A program made the position numbers and the translations under genes. Under the pieces are notes generated by a model, which made no database searches, was not told where the DNA came from, and saw nothing but the letters and a program-made list of their open reading frames with translations. From Alicyclobacillus mali (lineage in GTDB: Bacteria; Bacillota; Bacilli; Alicyclobacillales; Alicyclobacillaceae), in the NCBI RefSeq assembly GCF_017329565.1, contig NZ_JAFMTT010000015.1: a stretch of 64,000 nt of DNA. The stretch is one strand, 5' to 3'. Of the stretch, positions 16,481-24,891 are shown piece by piece. Numbering within the stretch: position 1 is the first letter of the stretch; every line of letters begins with the position of its first letter.

Positions 16481-17020
16481 ATGAAGGACGCGGGGCGAGG
16501 CGGGCACGCGCGAACCGACGCCAAGGCGCAGCCGTTTGTCCGCGCCGTGGCGTACAGCCTGCGCGGCGTCGTGTACGCCTTCCACACAGAGAAAAATCTG
16601 AAGCGGGACGTCTGGCTGTTCACCTGCCTCGCCGCCGTCGAGTGGTGCCTGCGCCCCAGCATCGCGCAGGCGGCCCTGACGGTGTTCGTGTCGATGTGCG
16701 TATTCGCCGCAGAACTGTTCAACACGGCGATCGAACTGGCCGTGGACGTGGCTTCCACCTGGAAAGATCATCCGGTGGCTGGCATGGCGAAGGACGTCGC
16801 GAGCGGCGCCGTGACGTTCGTCGCGTTTGGAGCGCTCGCCATCGCGGCGTGGCTGCTCGTGTCCGACTGGCCGTGGCACTTGTGGCTTTGGAGCCTTCGC
16901 AATCTGGGGTCAGTGGTTCTTGTCACCATTTGGTTGATGGCCGTATGGGCAGTGAGGCTTTGGCCTTACCACCCAGACATCGAGATCAAACGGCCGCGAA
17001 AGGGGGGAGCAGCGGAATGA
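16481..17020 (+). CDS. dgkA: Undecaprenol/diacylglycerol kinase DgkA with extra C-terminal membrane segments
   Basis: This is an integral membrane lipid kinase; in Gram-positives the substrate is mainly undecaprenol. Residues about 18-125 hold the family core with ELFNTAIELAVDV and the KDVASGAVTFVA motif, three membrane helices and the conserved Glu and Asn residues for Mg-ATP. The protein is 179 residues, about 55 longer than the roughly 123-residue B. subtilis enzyme: after the core it has one or two more hydrophobic stretches (WPWHLWLWSLRNLGSVVLV, TIWLMAVWAVRLW) and a basic tail. It overlaps era by four bases. Confidence 0.9.
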   Translation: MKDAGRGGHARTDAKAQPFVRAVAYSLRGVVYAFHTEKNLKRDVWLFTCLAAVEWCLRPSIAQAALTVFVSMCVFAAELFNTAIELAVDVASTWKDHPVAGMAKDVASGAVTFVAFGALAIAAWLLVSDWPWHLWLWSLRNLGSVVLVTIWLMAVWAVRLWPYHPDIEIKRPRKGGAAE

Positions 17021-17913
17021 CCTACAAATCTGGTTTCGTGGCGCTCATAGGTCGGCCGAACGTCGGCAAGTCGACTCTTCTCAACGCGCTCGTCGGGCAG
17101 AAGGTCGCCATCATGTCGAACCGACCGCAGACGACGCGCAACCGCATCCGCGGCGTGCGGACGACGGAGACGTCGCAGATGATCTTCATCGACACGCCTG
17201 GTATTCACAAGCCGAAGCATCGCTTGGGCGAGTACATGGTGGACATCGCGCTCAAGACGCTGAACGAGGTGGACGTGATCGTCCTGGTGGTGGATGCGTC
17301 TTCGTACGTGCATCCCACGGAAATCGAGATCGTCAAGCAGCTCGAGCGCGTGCGGACGCCGGTCGCTCTCGCGCTCAACAAAGTGGATGCACTGGAGGAT
17401 CGCGCCCTTGTGTTGAAGCGCATCGAGGAGTATCAGGCGCTCCGGCCCTTTGACGAATACGTGCCGATTTCAGCGCTCAGAGGCGAGCAGGTGGACCTCT
17501 TGGCCGAGGTGATCGAGAAGCGACTGCCGGAGGGGCCGAGGTATTACCCGGACGACATGATCACGGACCAGCCGGAATCGTTCATCGTCAGCGAAATTGT
17601 GCGGGAAAAAGTGCTGATGCTGACGCGCGACGAAGTCCCACACTCGGTGATGGTGGCCGTGGAACACATGGAGCGCCGTTCGTCGGACACGTTGTACGTC
17701 AGCGCGGTCATTTACACCGAGCGGGAGAGCCAAAAGGCCATTCTCATCGGCAAACAGGGCCAGATGTTAAAGCGCGTAGGCGAGATGGCGCGGCACGAGC
17801 TTGAGGCTTTGTTCGGCAATCGGATTTACCTGGAGCTGTGGGTCAAAGTGAAGCGGGATTGGCGGAACAAGCCGGCGTTGCTGCACCAGTTCGGCTTCGA
17901 TCGGGACGGCTGA
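17017..17913 (+). CDS. era: GTPase Era
   Basis: Era binds the 3' end of 16S rRNA and is essential for 30S assembly. The 298-residue protein has the G1 motif GRPNVGKS near residue 12, the switch region QTTRNRIRG, DTPG (G3), NKVD (G4) and SAL (G5), then a KH RNA-binding domain with the GKQGQMLKRVG loop. ATG 17017 overlaps the dgkA stop (ATGA), so the much longer upstream frame inside dgkA is not used. It precedes yqzL and recO as in Bacillus. Confidence 0.98.
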   Translation: MTYKSGFVALIGRPNVGKSTLLNALVGQKVAIMSNRPQTTRNRIRGVRTTETSQMIFIDTPGIHKPKHRLGEYMVDIALKTLNEVDVIVLVVDASSYVHPTEIEIVKQLERVRTPVALALNKVDALEDRALVLKRIEEYQALRPFDEYVPISALRGEQVDLLAEVIEKRLPEGPRYYPDDMITDQPESFIVSEIVREKVLMLTRDEVPHSVMVAVEHMERRSSDTLYVSAVIYTERESQKAILIGKQGQMLKRVGEMARHELEALFGNRIYLELWVKVKRDWRNKPALLHQFGFDRDG

Positions 17914-18004
17914 GCCCCAGGGGATTCCGGGTATACGGGAGGGGCATCACGGCAGACTACAACCATGGAAATGCAGTCCGCGGAGCGGAAGGGAGACGAT
18001 GCCG

Positions 18005-18166
18005 ATGCGTGACATCACGTGGAAGGTATTCGAGCTCACCGGGGACGTGTACGCGTACCTCCTGTATCGGGCCTGTCAAGAAGCAGAACAACTCCCGGAC
18101 GAGGAACAACCGGAAGAAGACGAGCTCCATCAGGATTCGCATTTCCAGGCGTCGCTGAAGGGCTGA
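18005..18166 (+). CDS. yqzL: YqzL family small protein
   Basis: A 53-residue acidic protein sits between era and recO, the exact position of yqzL in Bacillus, and shares its pattern: an N-terminal TWKVFELTGDVYAYLLYR segment followed by a Glu-rich tail. The function of the family is unknown. The ATG at 18005 has AAGGGAG nine bases upstream (ATG 17999 is an alternative adding two residues). recO starts three bases after its stop, so the two are probably coupled. Confidence 0.8.
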   Translation: MRDITWKVFELTGDVYAYLLYRACQEAEQLPDEEQPEEDELHQDSHFQASLKG

Positions 18167-18168
18167 GT

Positions 18169-18984
18169 GTGACGGTGATATGGACGACAGAGGCCGTTGT
18201 CGTGCGGGTTGTGCGCTACGGCGAGCGCGATGCCATCCTGACGCTCCTGACCGAAACAGGGCTCGTGACGGCCATGGCGCGAGGCGGCGCAAGGTCGACC
18301 GGGCGCCTGTCGGCGGCGGCGCGCCTCTGCGCGCAAGGGACCTACGTATTGTACCAAGGGCGGGGGATGGGCGACGTGCGGCAGGCCGAGATCGCCCGCC
18401 TGCGACGCGCCGTACACGAAGATGTGGTCAAAGCGGCCTACGCCGCCTATTTGTGCGATCTCGCCAGCCGCACCGTTCCGGAGCGGCCCGACGCGCCTCC
18501 GGCGGCCTACCGGCAATTTGTGTCGGTGTTGGACGGGCTGGAGGCGGATCGAGTGCCTGCGGATGTGCTCGCGCGCGCGTTTGAGCTAAAGGTGTGCGCG
18601 TGGCTCGGGGTGGCGCCCGATTGGCGCCGCTGCATTCGCTGCGGTGCCGAATTTGCACAGGCCGGCGGAGAGCTGCGCTACGATCCGCGCGAAGGCGGCC
18701 TCATTTGCGGAGAGTGCGTGAGCGCCGTGGCGAGCGACGTAACCCGCGCGTGGCCGGTGCCGCGCAAGATAGCGGCTGTCCTCCACCTGTTGACGTACGC
18801 CGATATTGCCAGACTTCACCGTGTCGATCTTTCGGGCGGCATGCGGGATTCGCTGTCTCGCATTCTCGCGCATCAACTGCGCGAATTCGCAGGCGTGGGA
18901 GGCCGAGCGCGCCAAGTGCTCGACGATATCGTGGCGTCGCTCCCCGACGCCCCTGACGATCATCGCGGCGATCTTCACACATAA
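18169..18984 (+). CDS. recO: DNA repair protein RecO
   Basis: RecO helps load RecA onto SSB-coated single strands with RecR. The 271-residue protein has the N-terminal OB fold (TTEAVVVRVVRYGERDAILTL), a helical middle part and a zinc-binding site formed by CIRCG and ICGEC. GTG 18169 follows AAGGG at the end of yqzL; the in-frame region upstream overlaps yqzL and is not used. It is the last gene of the era-yqzL-recO group. Confidence 0.93.
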   Translation: MTVIWTTEAVVVRVVRYGERDAILTLLTETGLVTAMARGGARSTGRLSAAARLCAQGTYVLYQGRGMGDVRQAEIARLRRAVHEDVVKAAYAAYLCDLASRTVPERPDAPPAAYRQFVSVLDGLEADRVPADVLARAFELKVCAWLGVAPDWRRCIRCGAEFAQAGGELRYDPREGGLICGECVSAVASDVTRAWPVPRKIAAVLHLLTYADIARLHRVDLSGGMRDSLSRILAHQLREFAGVGGRARQVLDDIVASLPDAPDDHRGDLHT

Positions 18985-19249
18985 GCGACATGTGGGAACC
19001 ATAAACTGATTCGGGGATAGAGAAGAGGATAAATTTGACTTGGGGCGTCGATACTAGGCATGTCTCAGAGCTGGCTTCCGGGGACGCCGCAAGCTTCGAG
19101 AGAAGCCTTGGTGTCGATTCGTGTCGAGAAAGAGACAATTTTTTGCGGATAGGAGGAAAGTGTCCTACTTTGTAGAATACGTGAGTAGGTACCGGCGAAC
19201 CACATGGCCACATACGGCCGTGGGTTCACGCCGCATAGGGGGTGCAGTG

Positions 19250-21055
19250 ATGAACGTTCCAGAGACGTTCATAGATACGCTGCGCCAGAAGGTCGACATC
19301 GTCGAAGTCATCAGCGAATACGTGCCTCTGCGCAAGTCGGGGCGCTCGTATGTTGGACTGTGCCCGTTCCACAACGAGCGCACGCCCTCGTTTTCCGTCT
19401 CGCCCGACCGCCAAGTATACCATTGCTTCGGATGTGGGGCCGGCGGCACCGTGTTCCGATTTCTCATGGATATCGAGGGCCTGTCGTTTGCAGAGACGGT
19501 GTCGTTGCTCGCCGAGCGCTGCGGTATCGCCGTGCCAGAATCGATGCGAGCGTCTGCTCCACGCTCACCTAAGCTCGAGCGGTACCGGCAGGCACACGAG
19601 CTGGCCGCAAAAGCGTTCAACCACATTCTAATGAATACAGATGCTGGAGTGCAAGCCCTTCACTATCTTCTTTCGCGCGGAATTTCACGGTCAACCATGG
19701 CGAGCTACCAATTGGGCTATGCGCCTCCCTCGGGCCGGGCCATGATGTCGTTTCTTCAGCAAAAGGGCTTTTCGGCTGAAGAACTCATTTCCTGCGGACT
19801 CGCGGTGGATCTCGGCGGTGAACTGGTGGATCGGTTTCGCGGCCGCGTCATCATTCCCATCGCGGACCGGCGAGGACAGGTCGTCGCCTTCGGCGCGAGG
19901 GCCATGGGCGACGAAGTGAAGCCCAAATACCTCAATTCGCCCGAATATGAGCTGTTTCACAAGGGCAGGATGCTCTTCAATGTGCATCGCGCGCGGAAGG
20001 CGATACGCCAGGAACGGAGAGCTCTGCTGCTCGAAGGTTACATGGATGTTTTGGCTGTGGCTCAGGCGGGCATCGAATGCGCGGTTGCAACGCTCGGTAC
20101 GAGCTTGACAGAAGAGCAGGCCCAGTTGCTCAAGGCCGAATGTGACAAGGTCGTCATCGCATACGACGGCGATGAGGCCGGGCGTAAGGCGACGGTCCGG
20201 GCCATCGACGTGCTTGAGCAGGCCAGTGTCACGCCCGTGGTGCTTCGGCTCCCTGACGGCATGGATCCGGACGAATACATCCGAGCACACGGCGCGCGGG
20301 CGTTTGAGCGCATGCTGTCGGAATCGACGTGGACCGCGGTTCAGTTCTTGATGGAGGACCTGCGCGCCCGCGCGGAGTGGGTGAGCCCGGCCGGTCGAAC
20401 CGAGTTTTTGCGTCAGGCGCTGCGACTGCTGGCGGAGCGCGCAAGCCCGGTTGAACAGGAATATCAGCTGCGAAATTTGTCACAGGAATTTAACCTCTCT
20501 GTCGAAACATTGAAGGAGGAGATGCGCGGTTTCGCGAAACCATTAAGGCGTCGTTCTCCTTCGAGGGAAGAGGTTGCCCCGTGGATGAATGCTCCGCGCG
20601 CCGCCAAGGGGAAGGATCAGGTGAGCCTCCGGATTCTCCAGGCTGCGCTGTTCAGCCAGGAAGCGGCAGAGTACCTGATGGAGAAGGGCGTCACCGAGCT
20701 TGCCCATCCACTGCATACGGCGCTTTTGTCGCACGTGTACTCCTGGCGGCTCGAGCAGCCAGGACAACCGCCGTCCGCGTTCGTGGATCGGCTGGAAGAT
20801 GAGGATTTGATTCGCCTGGCGTCTTCCCTCCTGTTTGACGAGCCTCCTGAGATCACGGTGGAACTCGTGGAGGATTACCTGAGGGCGCTCGAGCTTTCCA
20901 GGTTGGAGCAGGAGTTGAAGGAAAAGGTGCGAGCGTGGGGCGAGGCCGAGGCGGCCGGCGACCAAGAAAAGACTAGAGAGATCAAACTGCAAGTGGAGTG
21001 GATTCAGAGCCAGATTGCAACCATGAAGCAGCCCCGCGCGCTCCACGCCGAATGA
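19250..21055 (+). CDS. dnaG: DNA primase DnaG
   Basis: DnaG makes the RNA primers for replication. The 601-residue protein has the CHC2 zinc finger (CPFHNERTPSFSV ... YHCFGCG, about 40-65), the catalytic TOPRIM core with LLLEGYMDVLA and VIAYDGDEAG (about 265-320), and a C-terminal helicase-binding domain. ATG 19250 with GGGGGTGCAG upstream matches homologue N-termini (MNVPETFIDTLRQKVDIVEV). An in-frame GTG at 19160, three bases after AGGAGG, would add 30 residues. It forms the macromolecular synthesis pair with rpoD. Confidence 0.97.
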   Translation: MNVPETFIDTLRQKVDIVEVISEYVPLRKSGRSYVGLCPFHNERTPSFSVSPDRQVYHCFGCGAGGTVFRFLMDIEGLSFAETVSLLAERCGIAVPESMRASAPRSPKLERYRQAHELAAKAFNHILMNTDAGVQALHYLLSRGISRSTMASYQLGYAPPSGRAMMSFLQQKGFSAEELISCGLAVDLGGELVDRFRGRVIIPIADRRGQVVAFGARAMGDEVKPKYLNSPEYELFHKGRMLFNVHRARKAIRQERRALLLEGYMDVLAVAQAGIECAVATLGTSLTEEQAQLLKAECDKVVIAYDGDEAGRKATVRAIDVLEQASVTPVVLRLPDGMDPDEYIRAHGARAFERMLSESTWTAVQFLMEDLRARAEWVSPAGRTEFLRQALRLLAERASPVEQEYQLRNLSQEFNLSVETLKEEMRGFAKPLRRRSPSREEVAPWMNAPRAAKGKDQVSLRILQAALFSQEAAEYLMEKGVTELAHPLHTALLSHVYSWRLEQPGQPPSAFVDRLEDEDLIRLASSLLFDEPPEITVELVEDYLRALELSRLEQELKEKVRAWGEAEAAGDQEKTREIKLQVEWIQSQIATMKQPRALHAE

Positions 21056-21091
21056 CGGGTTGCGCCGAATGGGGTAAAGGAGGCGGGGAAC

Positions 21092-22198
21092 ATGGCGAAG
21101 ACGAATGACGAAATCCGCGATGAGGATCAGGGTATCACCCTTCAGGAAGCGAAACAGCAGCTGATTGAACTGGGCAAAAAACAAGGCTCGTTGACATATG
21201 AGGAGATCTCGGATCGGCTGAGCTCGTTCGACATGGACGCCGATGCGATGGATGATTTCTTCGAACAGCTGGCGGAACTCGGGATTGACGTCGTGAACGA
21301 GCGGGACGAAGAAGGGGGGCGCGAGGACGACGATTACGATCTCGACGATCTCTCCGTTCCGCCCGGCGTCAAGATTTCGGATCCCGTGCGCATGTACCTG
21401 AAGGAGATTGGGCGCGTGCCGCTTTTGTCCGCGCAGGAGGAGATCGAGCTCGCCAAGCGGATCGAACAAGGGGACGAAGAGGCGAAGCAGCGCCTGGCGG
21501 AGGCCAACCTGCGCCTTGTGGTCAGCATCGCGAAGCGATACGTCGGGCGTGGCATGCTGTTTCTCGACCTGATCCAAGAAGGCAACCTGGGCTTGCTCAA
21601 GGCGGTTGAGAAGTTTGACTACCGAAAGGGCTACAAGTTCAGCACGTACGCCACGTGGTGGATCCGGCAGGCCATCACGCGGGCCATTGCCGACCAGGCG
21701 CGGACCATCCGAATTCCGGTGCACATGGTGGAGACGATTAACAAGCTCATCCGCGTCTCCCGGCAGCTCCTTCAGGAGTTGGGGCGTGAGCCGACGCCGG
21801 AAGAGATTGCCGCCGAGATGGACCTGACGCCGGAGAAGGTGCGCGAGATTCAGAAAATCGCGCAGGAACCTGTGTCGCTGGAGACGCCGATTGGCGAAGA
21901 GGATGACTCGCATCTCGGCGACTTTATTCCGGACGACGAGGCACCCGCGCCGGCGGACGCGGCGGCTTACGAGCTCTTGAAGGAGCAGTTGGAGGACGTG
22001 CTCGACACGCTGACGGAGCGCGAGGAAAACGTGCTTCGGCTGCGCTTCGGATTGGATGACGGCCGCACTCGCACCCTGGAGGAAGTCGGCAAGGTGTTTG
22101 GGGTGACGCGGGAACGCATCCGCCAAATTGAGGCGAAGGCGCTCCGCAAGCTGCGCCACCCGAGTCGAAGCAAGCGGCTCAAGGACTTCCTCGAGTGA
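21092..22198 (+). CDS. sigA: RNA polymerase primary sigma factor SigA (RpoD)
   Basis: This is the housekeeping sigma factor. The 368-residue protein has region 1.1-like N-terminus, region 1.2 (DPVRMYLKEIGRVPLLS), region 2 with the -10 recognition and melting segment (LIQEGNLGLLKAVEKFDY, FSTYATWWIRQAITRAI), region 3, and region 4.2 with the -35 helix-turn-helix (TLEEVGKVFGVTRERIRQIE). The ATG follows AAAGGAGGCGGGG. It lies 36 bases after dnaG, so the two are co-transcribed. No terminator is obvious downstream. Confidence 0.98.
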   Translation: MAKTNDEIRDEDQGITLQEAKQQLIELGKKQGSLTYEEISDRLSSFDMDADAMDDFFEQLAELGIDVVNERDEEGGREDDDYDLDDLSVPPGVKISDPVRMYLKEIGRVPLLSAQEEIELAKRIEQGDEEAKQRLAEANLRLVVSIAKRYVGRGMLFLDLIQEGNLGLLKAVEKFDYRKGYKFSTYATWWIRQAITRAIADQARTIRIPVHMVETINKLIRVSRQLLQELGREPTPEEIAAEMDLTPEKVREIQKIAQEPVSLETPIGEEDDSHLGDFIPDDEAPAPADAAAYELLKEQLEDVLDTLTEREENVLRLRFGLDDGRTRTLEEVGKVFGVTRERIRQIEAKALRKLRHPSRSKRLKDFLE

Positions 22199-22372
22199 GG
22201 ATATGGCCACTCCGCGCATGCACAGGCTGCTCGTCTCGTGATGGGGCGTGGCGGCCTGATTTCGTTTTTGGCAACTGGGCGACGAAACGTTGGCTCATTG
22301 CTCGCCGGTCTACAGCTCTCATCGTCCGCGTATCGTGGGAGAAGGAGACGGCGATGAGGCGGTGGGGACAAC

Positions 22373-22972
22373 TTGGCCTGGCTGTGGATGTGCCTGCTGG
22401 CGTGCGGGGTGGCGGCGGTGGGGTCGCTCGCGTTTCTCATTCGGTTTGCCGAACGCCTGAAATACGAGGGAAGGTCCATGCGCCCGGAGAAGAGCGACGT
22501 GGGCGTCGTGCTCGGCGCGTACACGGATGGCTTTGAACCCAGCCATCCGCTTGCGGCCAGGCTTCGAGCGGCCATTGTGTTGTATCGCCAGGGCTACATC
22601 CGCGCCATCATCGTGAGCGGCGGCCGGGGGGAGAACGAGACCGTTGCCGAGGCGAGGAGCATGAAGCGTTTCCTGGTCATAAACGGCATCCCCGCGGACG
22701 CGGTGCACGAAGAGAGAATGTCCACCAACACGTGGGAAAATTTGTATCACAGCAAGGATATCATGCGAGATCGAGGGTATCGGACGGCGGTCATCATCAC
22801 GTCTGACTACCACCTTCCGCGGGCGATTGCCGTCGCGCGCACGCTGGGCGTGGAGGCGACGGGCTGCGGCGCCGCGTCCACGAAAGGGGAGTTTCGCGCA
22901 GCCGTGCGCGAGGTGTTTGCCCACATCGAGTACATGCTCCGGGGACGACAGGCCCCGTTTTGGAAGGCGTAA
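22373..22972 (+). CDS. YdcF family (DUF218) membrane-anchored protein
   Basis: The 199-residue protein has one N-terminal membrane segment (LWMCLLACGVAAVGSLAFLI) and a DUF218 domain with GVVLGAY, IIVSGG, TSDYHLPRA motifs. Relatives such as SanA and ElyC affect cell-envelope integrity, but the reaction is unknown. The only in-frame start is TTG 22373. The best ribosome site (AGAAGGAG, about 22340) serves ATG 22354, which is in another frame, so either TTG is used or a one- to two-base indel hides an earlier start. Domain assignment is firm. Confidence 0.82.
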   Translation: MAWLWMCLLACGVAAVGSLAFLIRFAERLKYEGRSMRPEKSDVGVVLGAYTDGFEPSHPLAARLRAAIVLYRQGYIRAIIVSGGRGENETVAEARSMKRFLVINGIPADAVHEERMSTNTWENLYHSKDIMRDRGYRTAVIITSDYHLPRAIAVARTLGVEATGCGAASTKGEFRAAVREVFAHIEYMLRGRQAPFWKA

Positions 22973-23016
22973 ACCCAACTGTTGATGGCGTGAGTGAGGT
23001 CGAGAGGGGGATGGCA

Positions 23017-23787
23017 ATGGATTTGGGGCCGCGCCTCCGGGCCGTGGCGGAATTGGCGCTCCCGTGTGAAACGTTGGCCGATATCGGCACCGATCACGCC
23101 TACCTGCCAGTATTCGCGCTCGAAGCGGGCATGACCCGCCGCGCCATCGCGACGGATGTCCGCGAGGGCCCGCTGTCCCAAGCCCGCGCGCATCTAGCCG
23201 CTCGCGGGCTTTTGTCGCGCGCGTCCATTCGCCTGGGGGACGGTTTGGAGCCGCTCCAGGTGGGTGAGGCGGACGTCATTGTGTCGGCGGGCCTTGGCGG
23301 GCGCGCGCAGGCGGACATGGTCGAGAGACGGGAGGATATCGCGCGTTCCGCGCGTCGGCTGGTGTTTCAGCCCATGGGGGCTGGTCACGTGTTGCGGCAG
23401 ACGCTGTATCGCCTTGGGTTTCATCTCGCCGCGGAGGAGGCGGTGTGCGAAGCGGACAAGCCGTACGAGATCATCGCCGCGGAATATCGGGGCGGGCCCG
23501 ATCCAGCTTACTCCGTTCCGCTGTCGCACCTCTGCGATCGCGGCCTCCGGCCGGACGAGGCATGGGAGGCGCTCTGGATGGTCGGGCCTCTGCTGTGCCT
23601 AGCGAGTGCGCCGGGCCTTCGCTGCCGGATCGAAGCCGAGGTGAGGCGCACCGAGCGGGCCATGGCGCGCGTCGAGCGATCAGACCATCGCGCGCTGCAC
23701 GCCGCTCAGCTCGAACTGCTCGCGAGGCGGAAGAAGATCTGGAACGCGCTCTTGGCACGATGGGAGGAGGATAGGACATGCAGGTGA
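23017..23787 (+). CDS. trmK: tRNA (adenine22-N1)-methyltransferase TrmK
   Basis: TrmK makes m1A22 in bacterial tRNAs. The 256-residue protein has the Rossmann SAM-binding motif LADIGTDHAYLP near residue 25, ATDVREGPLSQA, and a coiled C-terminal half (EAEVRRTERAMARVERSDH), which is typical of the family. Starts ATG 23011 and 23017 are in frame; the GAGAGGGGG site favours 23017. It overlaps the Nif3/YqfO gene by ten bases, and this trmK-yqfO pair downstream of sigA is conserved in Bacilli. Confidence 0.93.
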   Translation: MDLGPRLRAVAELALPCETLADIGTDHAYLPVFALEAGMTRRAIATDVREGPLSQARAHLAARGLLSRASIRLGDGLEPLQVGEADVIVSAGLGGRAQADMVERREDIARSARRLVFQPMGAGHVLRQTLYRLGFHLAAEEAVCEADKPYEIIAAEYRGGPDPAYSVPLSHLCDRGLRPDEAWEALWMVGPLLCLASAPGLRCRIEAEVRRTERAMARVERSDHRALHAAQLELLARRKKIWNALLARWEEDRTCR

Positions 23788-24887
23788 CGGTTGCCGACGT
23801 CATGCGGGCGATGGATGTCATCGCGCCGCCCCACATGGCGATGGAGGGCGATCGCATCGGGCTTCAACTGGGCGATCCCGCCCGACCCGTCGCGAAGCTC
23901 GTGGTGACGCTCGAAGTGACGCCCGACGTGGTGGATCGCGCTGTGGCATGGGGAGCGGATATGATCGTCGCGCACCATGCGCTTCTCTATCGGCCGCTGT
24001 CCGAGATTCGCTGGGACAAGCCCCGCCAGGCCATGGTCGCGAAGCTGGTCGCGCAGCAGACCGCTTTCTTTTCGGCGCACACGAATCTCGACTGCGCGCC
24101 CGGCGGCGTCAACGACGTGATCGTGGAGAAGTTGGGCCTCAGCCAGCCCGAATTGCTGGACGTCACGGGGCGTGACAAACTTGCCAAGGTGGTCGTCTTC
24201 GTGCCGGTGTCGCACGTGGACGCGGTTCGCCAGGCGCTCGGGGATGCAGGGGCAGGCCACATCGGCGCGTATTCGCACTGCACGTTTGGTACGCCTGGGA
24301 CGGGATCGTTCAAGCCGGGGCCCGGCACCCATCCGTATATCGGCGAGGAGGGCAAGCTCGAACTGGTGGACGAGGTGCGGCTGGAGACCATTGCCTACGA
24401 GCGCGATCTCGACCGCATCGTCGCGAGCATGCTGAAGGCGCATCCGTATGAGGAAGTGGCATATGACATCTATCCGCTGGCGGTTCCTGGCCGCCCGTTC
24501 GGAATCGGGCGCATCGGCACGCTGCCGGAACCCATGGAACTCGAGTCCTTTGTGGATCGGGTGAGGCGCGCCTTTCACCTGCCCCACCTTCGGTACGCGG
24601 GTTGCCCGCGGGCGAGCGTGCAGAAGATCGCCGTGCTCGGAGGTTCTGGGAGTGGGTGGATTCCAGGCGCCTTGGCCCGCGGTGCCGACGCGCTGGTCAC
24701 CGCGGACGTGTCGCACCATCAGGCGGCGGACGCCGTGCACGACGGGCTCGCCATTGTCGACGTGCCGCACGCGGCGCTCGAGGCGCCAGTTTGCGAGGCC
24801 GTGGCCCGCAAGCTGGGTGAGGCTTTGGGGCTGGGAGTCGAGGTCCGCGTGGACGTCGAGGGCGTCGACCCGTGGCGCTTTGTGTGA
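23778..24887 (+). CDS. yqfO: Nif3-like dinuclear metal centre protein YqfO
   Basis: The Nif3/YbgI family binds two metal ions and is annotated as GTP cyclohydrolase I type 2-like, though the physiological reaction is unsettled. The 369-residue product has metal-binding motifs AHHALLYRP near residue 65, AHTNLDCAPGGVND, and DVSHHQAADAV near the end. A CutA1/PII-like domain of about 120 residues is inserted in the middle (VVVFVPVSHVDAVRQALG ... YPL), which is the YqfO-type architecture. ATG 23778 overlaps trmK. It converges on the arginase-like gene with five bases between stops. Confidence 0.93.
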   Translation: MQVTVADVMRAMDVIAPPHMAMEGDRIGLQLGDPARPVAKLVVTLEVTPDVVDRAVAWGADMIVAHHALLYRPLSEIRWDKPRQAMVAKLVAQQTAFFSAHTNLDCAPGGVNDVIVEKLGLSQPELLDVTGRDKLAKVVVFVPVSHVDAVRQALGDAGAGHIGAYSHCTFGTPGTGSFKPGPGTHPYIGEEGKLELVDEVRLETIAYERDLDRIVASMLKAHPYEEVAYDIYPLAVPGRPFGIGRIGTLPEPMELESFVDRVRRAFHLPHLRYAGCPRASVQKIAVLGGSGSGWIPGALARGADALVTADVSHHQAADAVHDGLAIVDVPHAALEAPVCEAVARKLGEALGLGVEVRVDVEGVDPWRFV

Positions 24888-24891
24888 GGCG

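Noticed and set aside
19149..19178. Sigma-H-like promoter upstream of dnaG (AGGAGGA, then GTAGAAT)
   Set aside because: The spacing is longer than usual for sigma-H, and AGGAGG is better explained as a ribosome-site-like sequence.
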